A DNA stretch of 10,018 nt, taken from positions 1 through 10,018 of the forward strand of contig JBCDBB010000143.1 of assembly GCA_039184415.1 (NCBI GenBank), given 5' to 3'. Positions 1 through 4,489 of this stretch are shown in pieces. The position numbers were made by a program, and so were the translations under genes. This DNA comes from JANSYP01 sp039184415 (GTDB taxonomy: Bacteria; Pseudomonadota; Alphaproteobacteria; Rhodobacterales; Rhodobacteraceae). The stretch's first letter is position 1, and each line of letters opens with the position of its first letter. Below the pieces are notes generated by a model. The model searched no databases and had not been told where the DNA came from. It saw only the letters and a list, made by a program, of their open reading frames with translations.

Positions 1-35
1 CGGGGCCCGGCGTAGGAAGGCGAAGCAGTGTGCGG

Positions 36-70
36 CCCCGGGCTACCCGTAACCATAACGGTGGGATTTA
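36..70 (+). repeat. Imperfect direct repeat, copy 1
   Basis: This 35-base segment matches 135-169 at 29 of 35 positions without gaps, at an offset of 99 bases. The shared parts are CCCCGGGC at the left, ACC, AACCA, and AACGGTGGG at the right. The mismatches mostly fall in the loop or in a position that keeps a base pair. Confidence 0.75.
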
Positions 71-112
71 TGCCAGCTTGAGCACACTGCAAACGGCCGA
101 CCGGAAGCCGGA

Positions 113-126
113 CACGACGCGTCGTG
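113..126. repeat. Perfect 14-base palindrome between the repeat modules
   Basis: CACGACGCGTCGTG equals its own reverse complement. As DNA it could be a site for a dimeric protein. As RNA it would not fold into a hairpin without opening the centre. It sits in the linker between the two repeated modules. Its role is unknown. Confidence 0.5.
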
Positions 127-134
127 GAGTGCCA

Positions 135-169
135 CCCCGGGCCACCTGGAACCAGAACGGTGGGCTTGA
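135..169 (+). repeat. Imperfect direct repeat, copy 2
   Basis: This is the second copy of the 35-base unit at 36-70, with six substitutions and no insertion or deletion. In this copy the inner stem CCACC/GGTGG (142-146 with 159-163) is fully Watson-Crick. Confidence 0.75.
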
Positions 170-270
170 GTCAGGGCACAGAAGAAACGAGAGAAAGGGT
201 TAGCAAAAAGTGAAGACTGGGCTAGGGGCGCGGAGCGGGGGCGAAACGGGTCACCGGGGGCGGTATGAGT

Positions 271-320
271 GAGAAGGAGAAAAGGAGAGAAGAAAGCAAA
301 AGAAGAAGAGGAGGAGCGAA
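271..320 (+). other. Polypurine tract
   Basis: In these 50 bases only two are pyrimidines (the C residues at 297 and 317), an extreme strand bias in an otherwise GC-rich and mixed window. Tracts of this kind can form triplex DNA or act as an unstructured purine-rich RNA linker. No coding explanation fits well, since it would encode only Arg, Lys, Glu, Gly, Ser and Ala through rare codons. Confidence 0.7.
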
Positions 321-334
321 GCTAGATGAAGGCC

Positions 335-358
335 CCAGCGTAAGCCCGAGAACGCTGG
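335..358 (+). other. Hairpin, 6-base stem
   Basis: CCAGCG (335-340) pairs perfectly with CGCTGG (353-358) around a 12-base loop. No T run follows on either strand, so it does not look like an intrinsic terminator. It lies between the polypurine tract and the next hairpin and may belong to the same transcript as the tandem modules. Confidence 0.4.
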
Positions 359-375
359 TGCGAAAACTCATCCTG

Positions 376-393
376 GCCCGCAGGCGTGCGGGC
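376..393 (+). other. Hairpin, 7-base GC stem with tetraloop
   Basis: GCCCGCA (376-382) pairs perfectly with TGCGGGC (387-393) around the loop GGCG. The stem is as strong as a terminator stem but is followed by GTAGGGAAGGG on the plus strand, with no T run. Read on the minus strand it is followed only by a short TTTT several bases away. A terminator call is not supported. Confidence 0.45.
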
Positions 394-483
394 GTAGGGA
401 AGGGAAGGCCCGGGCGAAGGTCGTAGAATTTCGCACTGTGTTCCGAATGCCCTAGATCCAGCCCAGATGCAGCGGGGAATGGT

Positions 484-1452
484 ATGGAAATCGCGGATCT
501 TGTGGTGATTGGGGCAGGAATGGCCGGTTTGACCGTCGCCCGTGGCGCGGTCGAGGCTGGTCTGGCGGTCCAGATGATCGACAAGGGGAGAGGTCTCGGC
601 GGGCGGCTTGCGACCCGGCGGGCCGAGGGCGGCTTGCGGTTCGACCATGGCGCGCAATACTTGCGCCCGCGTTCCGCCGGATTCGCCGCACTTCTCGAAG
701 ACGCAGCTGAGGCCGAGGCGGCCGCGCCCTGGGATGCGGCGGACGGCGCTTATGTCGGGTTGCCGGGTATGAGCGGTTTGCCCAAACATCTTGCGCAAGA
801 CCTCGCCATCACGGTGGGACGCAGGGCTGGAGCGCTGAGCCGGACGGACAATGCCTGGGAGGTGACCGATACCGAGGGTCAACTGGCCCTGCGCGGCCGG
901 CGGGTTGTTATGGCAATGCCAGCGCCGCAGATCGAGATGGTGCTTGGCCCGGATCACCCGGGGAGCCACGCGATTGCCGATGTGGAGTTCGCGCCTTGCT
1001 GGGCGTTGATGGTGGCGTTCGATGGCGCTGCGGGGCTGCCCCGGACTCACCGCGATACGGGCCCGGAGGCTCTGCTGTCCTGGATCGCCCATGACGGCGC
1101 CAAGCCGGGCCGTGGCGGCACCGCGAGCTATGTCGCCCATGCCTCGGCTGCCTGGAGCCGCGCGCATCTGGAGGACGAGGCCGACAGGGTGCAGGCAAGG
1201 ATGCTGGAGTCCCTGGCAGAGATCGCGGACGGACCTTTGCCGCCCATGCGCCATGCCGCGCTCCATCGCTGGCGGTTCTCGACGGCGGCGCGGCCGCTCG
1301 GGCGTGAGTACGTCGCGCTGGAGGACGGGGGGCTCTATCTCTGTGGCGACTGGTGTCTGGGCGATCGAGCCGAACACGCCTGGGCCAGCGGCCAAGCCGT
1401 TCTCAAGGCGCTCGACTTGAGCTCGATTTCCCGAAAGGCCCTGGGGGGATGA
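484..1452 (+). CDS. Renalase-like FAD/NAD(P)-dependent oxidoreductase
   Basis: This is a 322-residue flavoprotein of the renalase-like group of FAD-dependent amine oxidase-fold proteins (COG3380 type). An N-terminal Rossmann motif GAGMAG (residues 10-15) would bind the FAD ADP moiety, with an acidic residue in the following strand (MIDKGRGLGG). It is followed by GRLATRR (40-46) and DHGAQY (54-59), the pattern usual for renalase-like proteins. The C-terminal YLCGDWCLGD...AWASG segment (about 287-305) is the second FAD-contacting motif. No signal peptide or membrane segment is seen, so it should be cytosolic. The start at 484 has GGGGA at 474-478 at a suitable distance. The substrate cannot be read from the sequence: animal renalase oxidises isomers of NAD(P)H, and bacterial relatives are mostly uncharacterised. 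It is the first gene of a five-gene run ending in mnmH, 31 bases before the next gene. Family assignment is fairly sure; the reaction is not. Confidence 0.85.
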   Translation: MEIADLVVIGAGMAGLTVARGAVEAGLAVQMIDKGRGLGGRLATRRAEGGLRFDHGAQYLRPRSAGFAALLEDAAEAEAAAPWDAADGAYVGLPGMSGLPKHLAQDLAITVGRRAGALSRTDNAWEVTDTEGQLALRGRRVVMAMPAPQIEMVLGPDHPGSHAIADVEFAPCWALMVAFDGAAGLPRTHRDTGPEALLSWIAHDGAKPGRGGTASYVAHASAAWSRAHLEDEADRVQARMLESLAEIADGPLPPMRHAALHRWRFSTAARPLGREYVALEDGGLYLCGDWCLGDRAEHAWASGQAVLKALDLSSISRKALGG

Positions 1453-1483
1453 CGCGGGCGTCCGGCAGACTAACTGACGCCCC

Positions 1484-2248
1484 ATGACCACTCCCGCAGT
1501 CCCTCGTCACCGCGGCCTCGCGCTGCTCTACGCCCTCGTCTGCCACGGTGCCTTTGCCCTCGGCGCGGGCGGAATGGTTCTGGCGATGTATTTCGGGCTC
1601 TCGCGGTCTTTCGGAACGGTTCCCTGGCCCTGGGCGGCGCTGACAAACGCGCTGCTCGTCGCGCAGTTTCCGCTGGGCCATTCTTTCTTCCTGACTGGGC
1701 CAGGGCGCCGCTGGCTCGCCCGGCTTGCGCCAGCGCCCTTCGGCCAAACGCTGAGCGTCACGACCTATACCGCCATCGCATCGCTACAATTGCTGTTGCT
1801 TTTCGTGTTCTGGACACCGAGCGGCATCGTCTGGTGGCAGGCCGAAGGCGGTGCGCTTGTGGTGTGGACACTGCTTTATGCCGCGAGCTGGGGGTTTCTC
1901 GCCGTGGCGGGGCTCTATACCGGCTGGCAAGTGCAGTCAGGCGTTCTGGGCTGGCTCGCGCTCTTTCGCGGGCGCAAGCCAGAGTTTCCCGACATGTCCG
2001 AGTGCGGCCCCTACCGTTTTGTCCGGCATCCGATCTATCTGGGCTTCATCTGTGTGCTCTGGACGGTCCCGACCTGGACACCGGACCAGCTGGCTCTGGC
2101 AGTGGCCTTTACCGCCTACTGCATCCTCGCCCCGCGGCGGAAGGAGCAGCGCTTGTTGCGCCTCCATGGCGCGCGCTACACCGACTATATGGCCCGCGTC
2201 GGCTATCTGCCGAGGCTGCCGCGGTACCGGAGACCGGATCATGCCTGA
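1484..2248 (+). CDS. Integral membrane methyltransferase, isoprenylcysteine methyltransferase/MddA-like
   Basis: This 254-residue protein has several hydrophobic segments (about 11-38, 50-70, 91-111, 123-146, 153-162 and 184-216). The cytosolic C-terminal part carries the SAM-binding signature of the ICMT/PEMT superfamily: GPYRFVRHPIYLGF (175-188), then RRKEQRLLRLHGARYTDYMARV (218-239), including the usual Arg-His-Pro and a conserved Glu. The middle segment GHSFFLTGPGRRWLARLAP (65-83) recalls the QHS-MAR-P-F-RWW region of methanethiol S-methyltransferase MddA and NnrU-like proteins. It probably methylates a small thiol, selenol or lipid-linked thiol at the inner membrane. The acceptor is not determined by the sequence. 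Its stop overlaps the start of the next gene by 8 bases, so translation of the two is probably coupled. No strong ribosome site precedes 1484. The superfamily is confident; the MddA comparison is moderate. Confidence 0.8.
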   Translation: MTTPAVPRHRGLALLYALVCHGAFALGAGGMVLAMYFGLSRSFGTVPWPWAALTNALLVAQFPLGHSFFLTGPGRRWLARLAPAPFGQTLSVTTYTAIASLQLLLLFVFWTPSGIVWWQAEGGALVVWTLLYAASWGFLAVAGLYTGWQVQSGVLGWLALFRGRKPEFPDMSECGPYRFVRHPIYLGFICVLWTVPTWTPDQLALAVAFTAYCILAPRRKEQRLLRLHGARYTDYMARVGYLPRLPRYRRPDHA

Positions 2249-2954
2249 CGGACCCTTGCGCAACGACCTCACCATCTACGACGCAGAGGCCGAGGCCTGG
2301 TGGTCGGACACGACCCGCTGGGTGCGCACCCTGAAGAATATGGTGCCGGGGCGGATGGCCTATTTCGACCGCTTTGCCGATTGGCCCGGTGCCGCGGTGC
2401 TGGACCTCGGCTGTGCGGGCGGCTTCATGGCCGAGGCACTTGACGATCGCGGCGCGCGTGTCACCGGCATCGATCCCGCGTCCGAGGCTGTCGCCGCGGC
2501 CCGTGCCCATGCTGCAGAAACCGGTCGCGAGATTACCTATGACGTGGGCGTGGGCGAGGCGCTGCCGTATGATGACGGGTCTTTCGACCATGTGGTCTGC
2601 GTCGATGTTCTGGAGCATGTCGAAGACCTGAATCGCGTGCTTGGCGAAGTCGCGCGCGTGCTCAAACCCGGCGGTCTGTTCCTGTTCGACACGATCAACC
2701 GAAACCCGCTGGCCCGCTTCGCCACGATCACCATGGCGGAAAATGTTCTCGGCCTGCTGCCGAAGGGCACGCATGATCCGGCGATGTTCATCAAACCTGC
2801 GGAGCTACGACGTGCGCTCCTGACTGCGGGTCTGAAACCCGACCGGTTCACAGGCCTCGGACCGCGCGGGATCTCACGCCGCGGCGACTTTACCTTCGGG
2901 CGTCTGCCCGGCACAGCGATCATCTATATGGGCACGGCGCGGAAGCCGGTCTGA
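2241..2954 (+). CDS. UbiG-like class I SAM-dependent methyltransferase
   Basis: The 237-residue protein starts at the ATG overlapping the preceding stop by 8 bases. The frame stays open far upstream, but that part only shadows the preceding gene. It has the class I methyltransferase motifs: VLDLGCAGGFMAE (53-65, SAM loop), GIDPA (77-80, acidic ribose contact), FDHVVCVDVLEHV (115-128) and LKPGG (141-145). The N-terminal WWSDTTRWVRTLKNMVPGR and the later INRNPLARF...LLPKGTHDPAMFIKPAELR (152-190) are close to UbiG, which methylates both hydroxyls in ubiquinone synthesis, and the length matches that family. Lying between a membrane methyltransferase and selenium genes rather than with ubiquinone genes, it may be a specialised paralogue. 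Whether the genome has another ubiG cannot be seen here. A role in O-methylation of quinone or in methylation of another small molecule are both possible. Confidence 0.85.
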   Translation: MPDGPLRNDLTIYDAEAEAWWSDTTRWVRTLKNMVPGRMAYFDRFADWPGAAVLDLGCAGGFMAEALDDRGARVTGIDPASEAVAAARAHAAETGREITYDVGVGEALPYDDGSFDHVVCVDVLEHVEDLNRVLGEVARVLKPGGLFLFDTINRNPLARFATITMAENVLGLLPKGTHDPAMFIKPAELRRALLTAGLKPDRFTGLGPRGISRRGDFTFGRLPGTAIIYMGTARKPV

Positions 2955-2970
2955 GCCATGGAGTGAGACG

Positions 2971-3378
2971 ATGACCCTCGCCGCCCTCTTTCTCTCTGCG
3001 CTCCTTTTCGGGGGCATGGTGCTTTACTCCTTCGGGTTCGCGCCGCTGGTCTTCGCGCAATTGCCGGGCGATCAGGCGGGCCGTTTCATCCGTGGGGCGT
3101 TCCCATGGTACTATCTCTTCGTGCTCGGCGTGGCGCTGGTCGCGGGTGCGGTGCTGGCGGCGGTAGACCCGCTCGGGGCCGGTCTCATGTTGGCCGTTGC
3201 CGGGCTGGCCGTCATCGCGCGACAGGTGCTGATGCCAATGATCAACCGCGCGCGAGATGCGCAACTGGCCGGCGATGGTGCCGCGAAACGGCGGTTCGGG
3301 CAGCTCCACGGGCTCTCCGTCCTGATCAATTTCGCGCAGCTTTTCGCCGTCGCCTGGGTGCTCGCCCGCTTTATCTGA
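2971..3378 (+). CDS. DUF4149/TMEM205-like small membrane protein
   Basis: This 135-residue, strongly hydrophobic protein has four likely transmembrane segments (about 2-20, 46-66, 68-86 and 112-133). The pattern FGGMVLYSFGFAPLVFAQLPGDQAGRF (13-39), FPWYY (44-48), INRARD (91-96) and RRFGQLHGLSVLINFAQL (107-124) is that of DUF4149, related to eukaryotic TMEM205. The molecular function of this bacterial family is not established, to my knowledge. Its start has a good ribosome site, GGAG at 2960-2963, and it begins 16 bases after the UbiG-like gene and ends 25 bases before mnmH, so it belongs to the same transcript. The neighbourhood hints at a membrane role linked to the methyltransferase or selenium genes, but nothing in the protein itself indicates transport of selenium. 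Confidence 0.8.
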   Translation: MTLAALFLSALLFGGMVLYSFGFAPLVFAQLPGDQAGRFIRGAFPWYYLFVLGVALVAGAVLAAVDPLGAGLMLAVAGLAVIARQVLMPMINRARDAQLAGDGAAKRRFGQLHGLSVLINFAQLFAVAWVLARFI

Positions 3379-3403
3379 GCGCGCCGGTCCGCTAAGCCGC
3401 GCC

Positions 3404-4489
3404 ATGGCCTACACGCTGACCGACCTCGCAATCCTGCGCGACGTCCCCTTCGACGAACTGATCGACGTGCGCTCACCAGCGGAGTTTGCCGAGGATCATT
3501 TGCCCGGCGCGATCAACCTGCCGGTTCTGTCGAACGCGGAACGCGCGCGCGTCGGCATGATGTATGTCCGCGAAAGCCGCTTTCGCGCGCGCAAGATCGG
3601 GGCGGCGCTGGTGTTGAGAAACACCGCGCACCATATCGAAACCGCGCTGGCTGACCGTGATGGCGCCTGGCAGCCGCTGGTCTATTGCTGGCGGGGCGGG
3701 CAGCGCTCCGGCACTTTTGGTTGGCTTCTGGGCGAGATCGGCTGGCGGGCAGAAACCCTGCAGGGCGGATATCGCAGCTTCCGCCGGACCGTGGTCGCGG
3801 CGCTCTATGACCGCCCGCTGGCGCATCGGCTGGTCGTGCTCTCGGGCATGACCTGCACCGCCAAGACAGAGCTGCTTGACCTGCTTGCGGAACAGGGGCT
3901 TCAGGTCATCGATCTGGAGGGTCTGGCGCATCACCGCGGATCCGTTTTCGGAGGCCGCGCGGCGCCGCAGCCGAGCCAGAAGCTGTTCGAGAGCCGTCTG
4001 GCGTTGGCCCTCGCCGCCAGCGATCCGCGCGAGCCGGTGATCGTGGAGGCCGAGAGCAGCAAGATCGGCGATCTGCTGGTGCCCCCGCAGCTCTGGCAGG
4101 CGATGTGCGCGGCCCCGCGCGTGGCCGTCAGCGCGCCTCTGCCGGCACGGGCGCGGTATTTCAGCCGGGCCTATGCGGATCTCATCGCCGCGCCGGAAGC
4201 ATTCAAGGCCAGGATCGCGGCGCTGGTCGCACTCCATGGCCATGGGCGCGTGGCGGCGTGGAAGGCGATGGTCGATGAGGGCGCGTTCGAGACCCTCGCG
4301 GCGGAACTGATGGCGCTTCACTACGACCCGCGCTACGCCAAATCGTCGGCCCGGCACGGCGCGATGCTACGCCGCACCCTGCAGCTGGCCGATCTGTCGC
4401 CCGCGGCGCTCGCCGCCGCGACTGCGGATCTGGCGGAGGCCCTGTTGCGCGCTGACCGGACGGCGGCAGCGTTCAGCGCAACCGGATAA
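3404..4489 (+). CDS. mnmH: tRNA 2-selenouridine synthase (SelU/MnmH)
   Basis: MnmH converts 2-thiouridine at the wobble position of glutamate, lysine and glutamine tRNAs to 2-selenouridine with selenophosphate, passing through a geranylated intermediate. The 361-residue protein has an N-terminal rhodanese domain (about 6-130; IDVRSPAEFAEDHLPGAINLP at the left) with the active-site loop CWRGGQRSG and its catalytic Cys95. A P-loop domain follows, with the family signature DLEGLAHHRGSVFGG (170-184) and VEAESSKIG (214-222). The Walker A segment reads GMTCTAKT (148-155), so the glycine normally before the lysine is Ala153 and the preceding residue pair is also unusual. Lys154 and Thr155 are kept. 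The length is typical for the family. No strong ribosome site is visible at 3404, and the start lies 25 bases after the previous gene. Its 3' end overlaps the convergent selD fusion by 17 bases. Confidence 0.95.
   Translation: MAYTLTDLAILRDVPFDELIDVRSPAEFAEDHLPGAINLPVLSNAERARVGMMYVRESRFRARKIGAALVLRNTAHHIETALADRDGAWQPLVYCWRGGQRSGTFGWLLGEIGWRAETLQGGYRSFRRTVVAALYDRPLAHRLVVLSGMTCTAKTELLDLLAEQGLQVIDLEGLAHHRGSVFGGRAAPQPSQKLFESRLALALAASDPREPVIVEAESSKIGDLLVPPQLWQAMCAAPRVAVSAPLPARARYFSRAYADLIAAPEAFKARIAALVALHGHGRVAAWKAMVDEGAFETLAAELMALHYDPRYAKSSARHGAMLRRTLQLADLSPAALAAATADLAEALLRADRTAAAFSATG

Larger units (their letters stand above)
25..179 (+). ncRNA. Candidate structured RNA with two tandem modules (unassigned)
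   Basis: Two successive segments can fold the same way. Module 1 is closed by a perfect 9-base stem (25-33 with 82-90) and has an inner stem CTACC (43-47) with GGTGG (60-64). Module 2 is closed by GTGCC (129-133) with GGCAC (175-179) and has an inner stem CCACC (142-146) with GGTGG (159-163). Both inner loops are 12 bases and contain AACCAKAAC. The only change within the inner stem swaps a U-G pair for a C-G pair, which keeps pairing. Both modules have CCCCGGG before the inner stem and CTTGA after it. CCGG-AAG-CCGG (101-111) and a 14-base palindrome (113-126) lie between them. The strand is uncertain: G-U pairing and the purine-rich continuation favour plus. It could be a riboswitch-like leader, an RNA of a mobile element, or inert duplicated DNA. 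No known family was recognised. Confidence 0.35.
1..483. other. Gene-poor, purine-rich left end with RNA-like structure
   Basis: I see no convincing protein gene in this stretch. Its base use differs from the coding DNA to the right: from about 180 to 420 the plus strand is rich in G and A and poor in pyrimidines, and the codons that can be read there (AGA, AAA, AGG) are not those of a high-GC gene. It holds tandem structured modules (25-179), a perfect 14-base palindrome (113-126), a polypurine tract (271-320) and two hairpins (335-358, 376-393), all listed separately. A weak promoter-like pair, TTTCGC at 429-434 and TAGATC at 453-458 with an 18-base spacer, precedes the gene at 484. The left edge may be cut from a larger element. 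No tRNA, rRNA or known riboswitch was recognised. Confidence 0.6.

Noticed and set aside
49..62. Match of GTAACCATAACGGT to a conserved part of 23S rRNA (GTAACTATAACGGT)
   Set aside because: The match is 13 of 14 bases but the flanks do not continue the rRNA sequence, and a related copy occurs 99 bases later. It is probably chance.
101..180. Possible cobalamin riboswitch, RNase P RNA or group II intron end
   Set aside because: The conserved boxes of those families (for example GAGGAAAGTCCGG of RNase P RNA or domain V of group II introns) are not present on either strand.
376..400. Hairpin as an intrinsic terminator
   Set aside because: No T run follows the stem on the plus strand, and only a distant TTTT follows on the minus strand.
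265..426. A 53-codon frame on the plus strand coding a very basic protein (MSEKEKRREESKRRR...)
   Set aside because: It spans the polypurine tract, uses codons rare in a high-GC genome, lacks a good ribosome site and has no recognisable domain. Its basic character follows from the base bias.
322..1491. Long open frame on the minus strand opposite the renalase-like gene
   Set aside because: It is rich in Arg, Pro and Gly without a family pattern and is explained as the shadow of a high-GC gene on the other strand.
1851..2240. Upstream extension of the UbiG-like frame
   Set aside because: The extra 130 codons overlap the membrane methyltransferase gene and do not look like methyltransferase sequence. 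The ATG at 2241 gives the normal family length.
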